39,774 nt of DNA from Planctomycetota bacterium (GTDB lineage Bacteria > Planctomycetota > B15-G4). The notes beneath the pieces were generated by a model. That model did no database searches, had not been told where the DNA came from, and saw only the letters and a program-made list of their open reading frames with translations. The DNA is taken from assembly GCA_003644265.1 (NCBI GenBank), contig QNBX01000021.1:1-39774 (forward strand). The letters are read 5' to 3'. The stretch's first letter is position 1; each line of letters opens with the position of its first letter. The position numbers and the translations under genes are program-made. Of the stretch, positions 1-11,429 are shown piece after piece.

Positions 1-1
1 C

Positions 2-913
2 CCGCCGGGAACGGGCTTCAGCCAGATCGCGGCGGGCGACTACCACTGCTTGGCGCTGAACGCCGACGGCTCGATCAGCGGGTGGGGTTGGGACGCTTGG
101 GGCCAGGTCTCGAACGCACCTGCGGGTCCGGGCTTCAACCAGGTGGCGGCGTCCTCGCGGCATGGCCTGGCGCTGCGAGTCGACGGCTCACTCGTCTCCT
201 GGGGAGCCGACGATTGGGGGCAGGTTTCGAACACGCCCGCGGGAATGGGTTTCGTCCAGGTCGCGTGTGGCTCCTTCCATTGCATGGCGCTGCGTGCCGA
301 CGGCTCGATCGTGTCATGGGGAGCTGACTGGAGCGGTACGGTCTCCGACACGCCTGTTGAATCGGGCTTCAGGCAGATCGCGGGGGGTGGGTATCATTCC
401 TTGGCCCTGCGTGCCGACGGCTCCGTCGCAGGCTGGGGCTACGACGTCTGGGGGCAGGTCTCGAACCAACCAGCCAATACCGGCTTCACCCATGTGGCGG
501 CGGGCTATGGGCACTCCATGGCGCTGCGTGCCATCGTTCCGCCCTGGACCCACGCCGGATTTGCCCTGGCCGGCCTCCACGGCAACCCGCTGCTTGTCGG
601 CAGCGGCACGCTCGCTCCTGGGAGTAGCAACGCCATCGAACTCTCCGGCGCGGCGCCTGGCGCCCTGTCGCTGCTCTTCGTCGCGCTCTCGAGCACACCC
701 GTCACGTTCAAGGGCGGCATGCTCATCGCCTTCCCGCCCGTGGCCGATGGCGGTCTCTTCGTCACCGGCGGCGCGGGCGGGCTCGGGCTGCCATTCGTCA
801 TGCCACCGGGCTTGCCAGCCAGCACGGAGCTGTGGGTGCAGTGGGCCATTCAGGACGCCGCGGCCGTGCAGGGCGTGGCGCTGAGCAACGCCATCAAGGG
901 GACGACGCCCTGA
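2..913 (+). CDS. RCC1-repeat secreted protein, 3' part (5' end outside window)
   Basis: The reading frame is open from the left edge, so the start and any signal peptide lie outside the window. The visible part has about five units of roughly 41 residues with the pattern ALRADGS-(I/V)-SWG-x-D-x-WGQVSN-x-P-x-GF-x-QVA-x-G-x2-H, the signature of RCC1-type beta-propeller repeats in a short form. The last unit breaks off after MALRA near base 532. It is followed by a C-terminal beta-rich domain of about 125 residues (G-x-L-x-PGS near its start, PASTELWVQWAIQD and ALSNA near its end). Similar C-terminal domains end the two large propeller proteins at 6910-11091 and 11430-14009. Repeats of this kind usually serve binding, and no catalytic motif is visible. 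A surface or exported role is inferred from the family context. Confidence is high for the repeats and low for function. Confidence 0.85.
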   Translation, partial: PPGTGFSQIAAGDYHCLALNADGSISGWGWDAWGQVSNAPAGPGFNQVAASSRHGLALRVDGSLVSWGADDWGQVSNTPAGMGFVQVACGSFHCMALRADGSIVSWGADWSGTVSDTPVESGFRQIAGGGYHSLALRADGSVAGWGYDVWGQVSNQPANTGFTHVAAGYGHSMALRAIVPPWTHAGFALAGLHGNPLLVGSGTLAPGSSNAIELSGAAPGALSLLFVALSSTPVTFKGGMLIAFPPVADGGLFVTGGAGGLGLPFVMPPGLPASTELWVQWAIQDAAAVQGVALSNAIKGTTP

Positions 914-1181
914 TGCGGACCTGCGCGAGCCAGGGTCGTCGCAGGCAAGAGGACCCGTGTCGCCGAGGAGGCCGTTCAGCGCCTGGGGGCGAGCCTTCTC
1001 GTCGAGCGCTTGGCCGCGGTGCATGACCAGCCGCCGCGAGGAGTCGCCCTCGCCCGCTCGTTCTCGTTCTAGAGCGAGACGACCAGCCCCGGGCTGAGGT
1101 TGAAGGGCACGCGAAGGCCAGGTCGCGTCGTTGGCGCAGCTGCTCGATCTGCAGCTCGGGCCCGCGCCGCGCCGCCGGCCC

Positions 1182-2138
1182 TCAGGCGTGGCTCGGGTCG
1201 CTGCCCGGCTGGCGCGCGTCTTCGGCCAGCCAGGCCTCGAGCTGGTACTCGGCCATGACGTCCACCAGTTGGCGGCAGGTGTCCCCGGGTCCGGCCAGTA
1301 GCGTGCGCGAGCTCCAGGCCAGGTCGGGGCCGTCGGCCGTGACGACCGCGCCGCCCGCCTCGCGCACCAGCAGCACGCCTCCCAGGATGTCGAGCAGCCG
1401 CTGCGGCCTGCCGCGGCCGGCCACCAGCAGGTCGGCCTCGCCCGCCGCCACCAGCGCCAGGTCGAGGGCGATGGAGCCCATGCAGCGCATCTTGCGTACC
1501 TGCCAGAGCAGGTGCGCCAGGGCGCCCTCGCGGCCCATCAGCGGGCCGCGCCGGGCCACGTGCACGATGGCGACGGCGTCGGAGAGGCGCCCGCCGTGCT
1601 CCAGCCGGATGGGCCGGGGCGCCTGGCCATCCGGCATCAGCCGCCAGGCGCCGCCGCCCTGCCAGGCCACCAGGGTCGTGTCGCGCAGCACGTCGTGCAC
1701 CACGCCCACCACGGCCTCGCCGTCCCGCAGCAGCCCGGTGGTGAGCGACACGTAGGGGATGCCGCGCATGTGGTTGGCGCTGCCGTCGATGGGGTCGATG
1801 TGCCACTCGTGCACGCCGTCCCCCGGTACGGGCTCGCGGTCCTCCACCACCAGGCCGTGGCCGCCGAAGCTGCGGGCAAAGCGGGCCTCCAGCTCGGCGC
1901 CGGCCAGGGCGTCGTGCACCGTGAAGACCTGCGTGGAGGTGCGCCAGTGCTCCTCGCCCTCGTGATCGCCCAGGCTGGGGGCCACCAGCGCGTGGGCCAC
2001 CTCGCGCAGGTGCGCGGCGGCGACACGGGCCCAGGCGGCCAGGGGGGTGTCCGGGCTCACGAGCAGGGCTCTCTGGGAGGGGGCTGGGCCTGGGCCCAGC
2101 CGAGACGATCCGGAGTCAGACGCTGTGCTGACCCGCAT
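1182..2138 (-). CDS. Inositol monophosphatase-family phosphatase
   Basis: The 318-residue protein has the Mg-dependent IMPase/FBPase-fold signatures in order: VFTVHDALAGAELE (residues 71-84, the D-x-VT-x2-D region), VVED (97-100, the metal-binding E-E/D position), HIDPIDGSAN (113-122, Asp115 and Asp118 as metal ligands) and a late LLDILGG (Asp250) before REAGG. GSIALDLALVAAGEADLLV near 221-239 is also typical. Family members hydrolyse inositol phosphates, 3'-phosphoadenosine phosphates or histidinol phosphate, and the substrate cannot be read from sequence. The start is uncertain. The ATG at 2138 gives an unconserved N-terminal stretch, whereas a GTG at 2060 follows an AGAGAG motif by 8 bases and begins just before the first family helix. 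The gene is divergent from the lipoprotein gene at 2160, with only 21 bases between the annotated starts. Confidence 0.85.
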   Translation of the reverse strand: MRVSTASDSGSSRLGPGPAPSQRALLVSPDTPLAAWARVAAAHLREVAHALVAPSLGDHEGEEHWRTSTQVFTVHDALAGAELEARFARSFGGHGLVVEDREPVPGDGVHEWHIDPIDGSANHMRGIPYVSLTTGLLRDGEAVVGVVHDVLRDTTLVAWQGGGAWRLMPDGQAPRPIRLEHGGRLSDAVAIVHVARRGPLMGREGALAHLLWQVRKMRCMGSIALDLALVAAGEADLLVAGRGRPQRLLDILGGVLLVREAGGAVVTADGPDLAWSSRTLLAGPGDTCRQLVDVMAEYQLEAWLAEDARQPGSDPSHA

Positions 2139-2145
2139 TCGATTC

Positions 2146-2151
2146 TATGAT
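2146..2151 (+). promoter_or_regulatory. Candidate -10 element for a leaderless transcript
   Basis: TATGAT matches five of six bases of the TATAAT consensus and ends 8 bases before the GTG start at 2160. Transcription would begin at or next to the start codon, which suggests a leaderless mRNA. No convincing -35 element was found. This is inferred from motif and spacing only. Confidence 0.35.
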
Positions 2152-2159
2152 GGTCGACC

Positions 2160-2585
2160 GTGAGACTCCTCCTCCTGATGTTCGTTCTCGTGCTGGCCGG
2201 TTGCTCCTGGTCTGTGACCCCGGCCTTGCCGCCCGTCTCTCCGCCGCCCAATGTGCCGGAGAACGTGCTGCTGATGACGGTGCCAGCCCGCTATCTGAAG
2301 GACGTGAGCTCGCCGTTGATCGAGCAGCACCTGCTCGAGGAGATGCTGCGTTTCCAGCTGTCTGAGCCGGCTCGCGCGGCCGATGTGCTGCGCCACGAGG
2401 TGCGCACAGGCATGACCGCTCAGCACCTGGTCTGGAGCTTTCTGTCCCACCCCACCCGGGTCGTGGACCAGGGGCCGCCGGGCGGGCACACCCTGCTCTG
2501 GGGCCCCGGGGGCGTCTGGTCCCCCGGGCGCTACTGGGTGCGCCTGGACAGCTTCGGGCAGGTGGTCTCGGCGGGGCGCTACTGA
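2160..2585 (+). CDS. Small lipoprotein of unknown function
   Basis: The 141-residue product starts with a classic lipoprotein signal: charged MR, a hydrophobic LLLLMFVLVL stretch and the lipobox LAGC with Cys15. After cleavage and lipidation it should sit on the periplasmic side of a membrane. The remainder has a Pro-rich segment (residues 20-31) and a globular part containing an EEMLRFQLSE helix and a Gly/Trp/Pro-rich end. I do not recognise the family. The start is a GTG with no Shine-Dalgarno motif, preceded closely by the -10-like TATGAT. ATGs at 2147 and 2150 lie in another frame that runs only to 2365. The gene is divergent from the IMPase-family gene. Confidence 0.7.
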   Translation: MRLLLLMFVLVLAGCSWSVTPALPPVSPPPNVPENVLLMTVPARYLKDVSSPLIEQHLLEEMLRFQLSEPARAADVLRHEVRTGMTAQHLVWSFLSHPTRVVDQGPPGGHTLLWGPGGVWSPGRYWVRLDSFGQVVSAGRY

Positions 2586-2731
2586 GCCGCCAGGCGAGCG
2601 GTCTGGGCGCGGCACGCCATCTCATGATGCGCGAGTCGCGTGCCGCGTCGACCAGCGCTCGCGGCTGCTGCCAACGCCCCGCCCAGCGGCTGGCCCGGGG
2701 TGCGCGGCCAGCCGGATCGCCCGCGGCGCGC

Positions 2732-2737
2732 TAAGCT
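2732..2737 (+). promoter_or_regulatory. Candidate -10 element (TANNNT) close to a GTG start
   Basis: TAAGCT fits the minimal TANNNT -10 pattern and ends 6 bases before the GTG at 2744, which has no Shine-Dalgarno sequence. The arrangement resembles leaderless genes. The match to consensus is weak, so this is tentative. Confidence 0.25.
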
Positions 2738-2743
2738 CCTGCT

Positions 2744-3868
2744 GTGCCCTGCTCCCTTCGCCCACTGCTCGTCGTGCTCCTGCTGGCGCTCGCGCCGGCC
2801 TGTCTGGTGGCGCCTCCGCAGGTCAAGGTGAAGGCCCAGATGGGCGTGGTGCGCGCCGACTCGCCCCACGCCGCCCAGCGCGTGGCCGGATTGCTGGACA
2901 AGCTCGCGCCCCAGGTGCACGCGCTGCTGCCGGACACTCGCCGCGCGCCGGTCGAGGTCTGGGTGCAGCGCCAGCTCGCCATCTACAGCCACTGGGAGGT
3001 GAGCGCCGAGGTGCCCGCCTTCACCATCGAGGGCGTGGGGCGCATCCACATGCTGGAGGCCAGCCCGCGCGAGCTCTCGGCGGCCCTGGGCCACGAGCTG
3101 GTGCACGCCCTGTTGGGCGAGAGCTGGGAGCCTCTTCCCGCCGTGGCCGAGGAGGGCCTGGCCGACTGGGTGCAGGAACAACTCAACCCCGAGCTGGCCA
3201 GCTCCCTGCGCGCCGATCACCTGGCCAAGGCCAGCGCGGCCTTCGACGGCCTAGCGCTCGGGCTCTGGATGCCCGCGCGCAGCGGCACGCGGCAGGTGGC
3301 GCGCTTCACGTTCCTGGGCCGGCCGGAGGACAGCGAGCCCCTGCCGCCGCCCAGCGTGGCCATCCGCTCCAGCGGCGACGACGGCGGCTCCTTCTGGAAG
3401 CCGTACCAGGTCTCGGTCTCCGACCCGCGGCTGTACGGCCTGGGCTACCTGCTGGTGGCGCGCATCGTCGAGCGCCACGGCGTGGCGGGCCTGCACTCGC
3501 TCTGCCTGCGCGCCACGCGCGAGGGCCACAGTGAGGTGCCCAGCGAGTGGCTGCTCGAGCAGGCCGGCCTGAACGACGACGCCTCCGCCTGGCGAGCGGC
3601 CATCGCCGCGCGCTTCGGCAGCACCGAGCTGATGGCCCTGGGGCGCACCTTGGTGCCGTTCCTGGTGGAGCTGGTGACCGACGAGCTGCGTCCGCGCGTC
3701 AACGCCCGCAGCGGTGACGAGTTCCTGTGGCGCTACCACCCGCGCCTGGGGCTGGAGGGCGCCGAGACGCGGGTCTCGTTGGCGCGCGTGCCCGACATGC
3801 AGCGCGCCCTGCGACGGGTCTGGCCGCGGCAGCGCGTCCGCGGCGCCGCGGTGCTGGCGGCGCGCTAG
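2744..3868 (+). CDS. Putative HExxH zinc metallopeptidase, exported or lipid-anchored
   Basis: The 374-residue protein opens with a hydrophobic signal segment ending in LAPAC (Cys20), a weak lipobox. The centre carries HELVH (His117, Glu118, His121), followed about 15 residues later by AEEGLADWV (Glu136/Glu137). This spacing is typical of gluzincin-type (peptidase MA clan) zinc proteases, where the later Glu is the third zinc ligand. A role as an envelope metalloprotease is inferred, and no substrate can be predicted. The start is a GTG, and no upstream in-frame ATG is better supported. It lies between the small lipoprotein gene and the kinase gene on the same strand, with gaps of about 158 bases before it and 130 bases after it, so co-transcription is uncertain. 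Confidence 0.75.
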   Translation: MPCSLRPLLVVLLLALAPACLVAPPQVKVKAQMGVVRADSPHAAQRVAGLLDKLAPQVHALLPDTRRAPVEVWVQRQLAIYSHWEVSAEVPAFTIEGVGRIHMLEASPRELSAALGHELVHALLGESWEPLPAVAEEGLADWVQEQLNPELASSLRADHLAKASAAFDGLALGLWMPARSGTRQVARFTFLGRPEDSEPLPPPSVAIRSSGDDGGSFWKPYQVSVSDPRLYGLGYLLVARIVERHGVAGLHSLCLRATREGHSEVPSEWLLEQAGLNDDASAWRAAIAARFGSTELMALGRTLVPFLVELVTDELRPRVNARSGDEFLWRYHPRLGLEGAETRVSLARVPDMQRALRRVWPRQRVRGAAVLAAR

Positions 3869-4000
3869 CAGCAGAGCTCGCTGCGGGATGCGCTCGCGCG
3901 GGCGCCAGCTCCGCCGCACGGCCTGCGAGCCGGCCCTAAAGGTTGCTCCCCTGAATACAAATGGCAGGATGCACACAGGCCCCTGTCGTGGGGCAGGTAG

Positions 4001-6808
<2,808 letters not shown>

Positions 6809-6814
<6 letters not shown>

Positions 6815-6885
6815 ACCAGCGTGGCTGAACGAAGCGGCTGGCACGGCGGCTGAACGAAGCGGCTGGCCCGGCGGTTGAATCAAAC
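6809..6885. repeat. Short tandem repeat after the kinase gene
   Basis: A 25-bp unit beginning GGCTGAACGAAGCGGCTGGC occurs at 6823-6847 and 6848-6872 with one mismatch. Degenerate flanking copies start at 6809 (which includes the kinase stop codon) and at 6873. It fills the gap between two convergent genes. No hairpin with a T-run is evident. Confidence 0.7.
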
Positions 6886-6909
6886 CCCTGCGCCGGCCAG
6901 GGAGAGGCG

Positions 6910-9900
6910 CTACTTCACGATCAGCATGGCCAAGCCAGGGCTCGCCGCGAGCTGCGTGGGAGCCGGAGGCCCGGCGCCCGGGTCGTGCAGCAGAACCTGG
7001 AAGCTGACCTCCAGCCCCACCAGTTCCGAGTCGTCAGGCGTGGCCAGGTCCCAGCTGCCGCTGCCCGCGCCGACCTCGCCCGGCAGACCGTCGAGCGCGA
7101 TGGGCAGCTCGAACAGGACGCTCTGCACGTGCAGGAAGCCGCTCTCCACCCGTCCACTGCCCACCTGCAGCACGCCGCTGGCGCCGCCCAGTCCGTCGCT
7201 GAGATGCAACTCGAAGTGCCCTCCAGGCGTGGAGAAGCCCTGCGCGCTGAGCTGCGGCACGAGCCCTCGGCTGCCCGGCTTGCCGCCGCCGTAGGACTCA
7301 AAGCTGCTGAGCTGGTTCACGAGGATGGAGACGCGGTTGGAGGTGCCGTGTACCAGCACGAGGTCCAACGCGCCGTCGCCGTTCATGTCGGCGATGCGTG
7401 GCGCGGTCGCGCCGAGCGGGCCGGTGGCCTGGAGCGCGTCCACGTTCTGGATCGAGAAGATGCCCTCGGAAGCGGTGCCCAGCAGCACGCGTACGAAGGC
7501 CTGGTCGATGTTCCCATCGTCGGTCGCCGTCGAAGACACCAGGTCGAGGCGCTGGTCGCCGTCCACGTCCGCGAGGGCCAGGGCGCCGCCGCCCACGGCC
7601 GCCGCCTGAGCGTCGACGGCAAAGGCCTCGAAGCGACTGCCGCCCAGACCCCGCGCCACGAACAAGCGACCGTCCGCCAGCCCCACCGCGACGTCCGCCA
7701 GCCCGTCGCCCGTGAGGTCACCCAGGACCACGCTGGCCACCTCTCCCCAGGCCGGGCCGAGCGCCACGGTGACGCTCTCGGAGCTGACCCCGTCGACGAT
7801 CAGCAGCAGGCCCTCGTCGGCCTCGGTGTCCACGGCGGTGGTCAGCACGTCGAGGCGCCCGTCGCCGCTGACATCCGCCAGCACCAGCCCGCCGCTCAGC
7901 GACAGGCCAGCAGGGATGGGCAGCACCCGCGGGGCGAATGGGAGCGAGCCGTCGTGAAGGGCGTCAAAGATGTGCAGGGCGTCGGGGCCGCCGGGGCCCA
8001 CGCGCGCCGCGAGCACGACGTCGGGGCGAGTGTCACCCGAGAGGTCACCCAGCTCCATCTCGCCGGCTCGATCGAGCCGCAGCGACTGGACCAGCGCCGC
8101 CTGGGCACCGTCCATGCGCGACAGGCTGGCGAAGACCCGGGGATCGGGAGCGACGTCGGACTGGTCCACGAACCAGCCGCAGACCAGGGCGTCGGGCAGC
8201 CCGTCCGAAGACAGGTCAGCTACGCGGACGCAGCGCAATCCACCGACCCAGTCCCCCGCAGGCAGGTCGTCCAAGGTGTACGGCCCCACGTCCGGAATCA
8301 TCAGCTCGGAGCGGACGCCGCCGTCGCCGTTGCCCAACAGGATCGACAGGCTGTTGTCGGCCATGTTGGAGACCAGCACATCGAGCCGCCCTTGCGGCGC
8401 GTGGTCCGACCCGCTGTCGTCGCTGTTCACGTCGGCGATGGTGGCGTCACTGGGAGCGCCGCCCACGTCGAACTGGCTGCTGGACGGGTCGAAGAAGCCG
8501 GCCTCGCCGTCGGACGTGAAGGCCGTGACGAAGGTCACGAGCTGTTCGTCCTCACCCTCGAGACCTGCGGCGGTGTCCTCGTACCAGACCAGGATGGCGT
8601 CGGGCAGGCCCTGCGGGTCCGCGAAGATGTCGGCCAGGATGGGATCCACGCCCTTGCCCGCGTAGGCCGTGCCCACCACGATCGGCTCGAACGCGCCGCC
8701 GCCGAGGCCGCGCAGCACTGTGAGTGACACCGGCGGCTGCTCGTCGGCAAAGGTCCCCGGCTCATGGGCGATGTTGTCGCCGCTGCTGTAGACGGCGTCG
8801 AGCGTGCCGTCGCCGTCCAGGTCACCCAGCGCTCCGTACAGCGGGTGGATGCCCTGGCCGCTGGTGCTCTGATAGCCGGAGAACGCGGGCGAGAGGCTGA
8901 AGCTGCCCAGCCCGTCTCCGGCGTAGAGGTCGATGCGCCCCTGGGGCTGGCCGTCGGGGCCACTGTCAAACGCGTGGGACACGAGCAGGGCGTCCAGCGC
9001 CCCGTCGGCGTTCACGTCGCTCAGCAGCGCCGAGGCCAGGGCGGTGCCGCTGGCGAAGGTGCTGGAGATCCTGAACGTCCCGTCGCCGTTGCCTGTCAGC
9101 ACGGTCGCGAAGCCCTCCTCGCTGGGGAGCGCGGGGGTGACCGCCCGGCCACTGGTGCAGATCAGGTCCGGGAACTCGTCGTCGTCGATCAGCCCCGACT
9201 GGATGTCGGTCAGGAGCGCCAGCGGCGTGAACACGGGCGGCATGAAGACGCCGTGGCCGACCCCGAGGAAGACCGAGATGCCGGCGTTCCCTGCCAGCGC
9301 GACGTCGAGCTCTCCGTCGAGGTCGTAGTCAGCCACCGAGACGGCCATCGGAGCCGCGTTCTCCGGCAGCAGCGAGTGATTCACGGCGGGCGCAAAGCTG
9401 CCGTCGGGCAGGCCCAGGAGGAACGAGAAGTCGTCGCTGCCGCGGTTGGCCACCACCACGTCCTCGAGCGCGGCGATCAGGCCGGTTCCTGCGGAGAAGT
9501 TGCCGCTGCCGATTCCCAGCGGGTGCTGTCCCGTGGGGATGTCCTGTTCGGACTTGAAGCTGAAATCGCCGGTCTTGCCCGACTGTCCGACACGCACGTT
9601 CACGCCGTGGCCGCTGGTGTTGGAGGTGATGATCACGGGCTCGTCGATGAAGTCGCTGGAGCCGGCGCCTTCGGGGTCCGGCAGGACCAGGATGGCCCGC
9701 CCCGGCCTGCCGTCGAAGATGGACGCTGAGGGCACGAAGGGTTCCGACCCCTCCGCAGCCAGCAGCAGCACGCGTGCCTCGCCGCGATCGTCGCCGGCGC
9801 GCGGTGCCCCGAGCACCCAGTCGACGGCGCCGTTGCCGTCGAGATCACCGGCGACGCTGAGGGCCAACCCAGAGGCGTCTCCGTCCGAGAGGCCCGGGAT

Positions 9901-11091
9901 GACCGGCTCGGTCAGTTCGTCGTAGCGCCGCTCGCTGAGCACGCCGCCGTCCGCCGCCAGCAGCAGCAGCCACACGGCGCCGCGGTCGCTGCCCACGACG
10001 TCGTCACCGGGCGCGCCCACCAGCAGGTCGGGCGTCCCATTGCCATCCACGTCGCCCACGGCGGCGATGCCGCGGCCGAAACCGTCGGCGTCAGCCAGAG
10101 GGCCCGCGAAGCCGCCGCTGGTGGATGAGATCTTGTGTTCGTCGATCACCATCCCGTCGGCGCTGAGCAGCAGGATCCAGAGCGCGCCGCGATCGGTGCC
10201 GCCGTCGTCATCGTTGAGCGCGCCCACGGCGAGGTCAGCCACGCCGTTGCCGTCCAGGTCGCCGAGCAGGGCCAGGGCGCTACCGAAGGTGTCGTTGTCG
10301 TTCAACTCGCCGTCGAAGCCGCCCTGCGTGCCGTTGATCAGGCGGTGCTCACGCACGCTGCCATCGGCGTTCAGGAACAGGATCCAGATCGCGCCCGCCC
10401 GCGTGCCGCCCTTGCGGTCGCTGAGGGTGCTCACCGCCAGGTCCGGGACGCCGTCGCCGTCGACGTCGCCCGCGGCGGACAGCGCCCGCCCGAACTCGTC
10501 ACCGTCGCGCAGCTTGCCGGTGAAGCCGCCCGCCAGGTCCGAGATCTTCTGCTCGGCCCGGACGCCGCCACCGGCGTCGAGGAACAGCACCCAGACGGCC
10601 CCGCGCTTGGAGCCTCCGTCCGGATCTCTCGGTGCGCCGACGACCAGATCGACCACGCCGTCTCCGTCGATGTCGCCGGGGCTTGCCAGGGCCTGGCCGA
10701 AGCGGCTGTGGTCCGCGAGCGCGCCCCCGAAGCCGCCCGCATCGGAGCCGACCAGCGACTGCGAGGCGACCGTTCCATCGCTGGCCATGAAGAGCAGCCA
10801 GAGCGCGCCGCGGTCCGTGCCGCCGTGGTCGCTGCCGGGGGCTCCCAGCGCCAGATCGGGCACGCCGTCCCCGTTGATGTCGCCGAGTGAGGTCGTTGCC
10901 GCACCGAAGAGATCGCCGTCGTTCAGCTCGCCCCCGAAGCCGCCCGCGTCCGGACCCAGCACGAGGCCGCTGTCCAGGTCGCCGGGAAGCGGCTGGCTCA
11001 TCCCCAGGGGAGCAAACAGGGCCAGCAGCAGCGCGGCCAGCGGGATCGTCCGGTTGGCTCCACGCTCCATGACTTCACGAACTGACGACAT
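6910..11091 (-). CDS. Large secreted FG-GAP/VCBS beta-propeller protein
   Basis: The protein has 1,393 residues from the chosen start, which is ATG 11091 with an AGGAG motif 7 bases upstream. An ATG at 11130 would add 13 residues before the signal peptide. The signal is a charged MSSVREVMERGANR followed by a hydrophobic AALLLALFAPLG. The first half holds six long FG-GAP units, each with a calcium-loop motif such as GDINGDGVPDLA or GDLDGNGVADLA. The second half holds about a dozen VCBS-like units (for example DVNADGALDALLV and DVSGDGRLDVL). Conserved Asp/Gly loops imply calcium binding and an extracellular integrin-like propeller. The final 120 residues (about 6913-7270) form a beta-domain resembling the ends of the RCC1 and SBBP proteins in this window. 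No enzymatic motif is visible. It is divergent from the SBBP protein gene. Confidence 0.88.
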   Translation of the reverse strand: MSSVREVMERGANRTIPLAALLLALFAPLGMSQPLPGDLDSGLVLGPDAGGFGGELNDGDLFGAATTSLGDINGDGVPDLALGAPGSDHGGTDRGALWLLFMASDGTVASQSLVGSDAGGFGGALADHSRFGQALASPGDIDGDGVVDLVVGAPRDPDGGSKRGAVWVLFLDAGGGVRAEQKISDLAGGFTGKLRDGDEFGRALSAAGDVDGDGVPDLAVSTLSDRKGGTRAGAIWILFLNADGSVREHRLINGTQGGFDGELNDNDTFGSALALLGDLDGNGVADLAVGALNDDDGGTDRGALWILLLSADGMVIDEHKISSTSGGFAGPLADADGFGRGIAAVGDVDGNGTPDLLVGAPGDDVVGSDRGAVWLLLLAADGGVLSERRYDELTEPVIPGLSDGDASGLALSVAGDLDGNGAVDWVLGAPRAGDDRGEARVLLLAAEGSEPFVPSASIFDGRPGRAILVLPDPEGAGSSDFIDEPVIITSNTSGHGVNVRVGQSGKTGDFSFKSEQDIPTGQHPLGIGSGNFSAGTGLIAALEDVVVANRGSDDFSFLLGLPDGSFAPAVNHSLLPENAAPMAVSVADYDLDGELDVALAGNAGISVFLGVGHGVFMPPVFTPLALLTDIQSGLIDDDEFPDLICTSGRAVTPALPSEEGFATVLTGNGDGTFRISSTFASGTALASALLSDVNADGALDALLVSHAFDSGPDGQPQGRIDLYAGDGLGSFSLSPAFSGYQSTSGQGIHPLYGALGDLDGDGTLDAVYSSGDNIAHEPGTFADEQPPVSLTVLRGLGGGAFEPIVVGTAYAGKGVDPILADIFADPQGLPDAILVWYEDTAAGLEGEDEQLVTFVTAFTSDGEAGFFDPSSSQFDVGGAPSDATIADVNSDDSGSDHAPQGRLDVLVSNMADNSLSILLGNGDGGVRSELMIPDVGPYTLDDLPAGDWVGGLRCVRVADLSSDGLPDALVCGWFVDQSDVAPDPRVFASLSRMDGAQAALVQSLRLDRAGEMELGDLSGDTRPDVVLAARVGPGGPDALHIFDALHDGSLPFAPRVLPIPAGLSLSGGLVLADVSGDGRLDVLTTAVDTEADEGLLLIVDGVSSESVTVALGPAWGEVASVVLGDLTGDGLADVAVGLADGRLFVARGLGGSRFEAFAVDAQAAAVGGGALALADVDGDQRLDLVSSTATDDGNIDQAFVRVLLGTASEGIFSIQNVDALQATGPLGATAPRIADMNGDGALDLVLVHGTSNRVSILVNQLSSFESYGGGKPGSRGLVPQLSAQGFSTPGGHFELHLSDGLGGASGVLQVGSGRVESGFLHVQSVLFELPIALDGLPGEVGAGSGSWDLATPDDSELVGLEVSFQVLLHDPGAGPPAPTQLAASPGLAMLIVK

Positions 11092-11429
11092 GCTGTGACT
11101 CCTGGTGATGAGCTTCGATGGTGGACCCAAGTGCCCGGCCCACTAGCGGTCGCTGCTCATGACCCGAAGCGCGCGACCTGCCCCACTCCGCACTATCGCA
11201 CGGATGCCGCAGGGCGCAGCCTTCAAGAGGGCGCGGGGTGGCAGCTCTGAAAAACGCCTTCGGACTCATGAAAGGACCCGTGGCGCGGAACGGGGCTGAG
11301 CACACGGCGGGGACGCGTGCGCGGCCAGCGGCCCGAGCGAGGGTAATCGCGCTACTCTTGGCAGCTCCCCCGCGCGGCCGTTGCCGGTCCACGCGCCCCG
11401 AGCCCCCGCCCCCTCTCCCGAGCCCGCCC
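11092..11429. other. Intergenic region between divergent propeller genes
   Basis: This 338-bp stretch separates the starts of the FG-GAP gene (minus) and the SBBP gene (plus) and must hold promoters for both. The only element I can point to is the AGGAG ribosome site for the minus gene (11099-11103 on the plus strand). TACTCT at 11353 and TAATCG near 11344 are poor -10 candidates. I see no RNA gene or conserved small ORF. Confidence 0.4.

Noticed and set aside
914..1181. Possible gene between the RCC1 protein and the IMPase-family gene
   Set aside because: Frames here are short extensions or shadows of the flanking genes. No start with a ribosome site and no recognisable product was found.
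2147..2365. 72-codon plus-strand frame starting at ATG 2147
   Set aside because: It overlaps the lipoprotein gene in another frame, and its product has no signal or domain. The GTG 2160 frame has a perfect lipobox.
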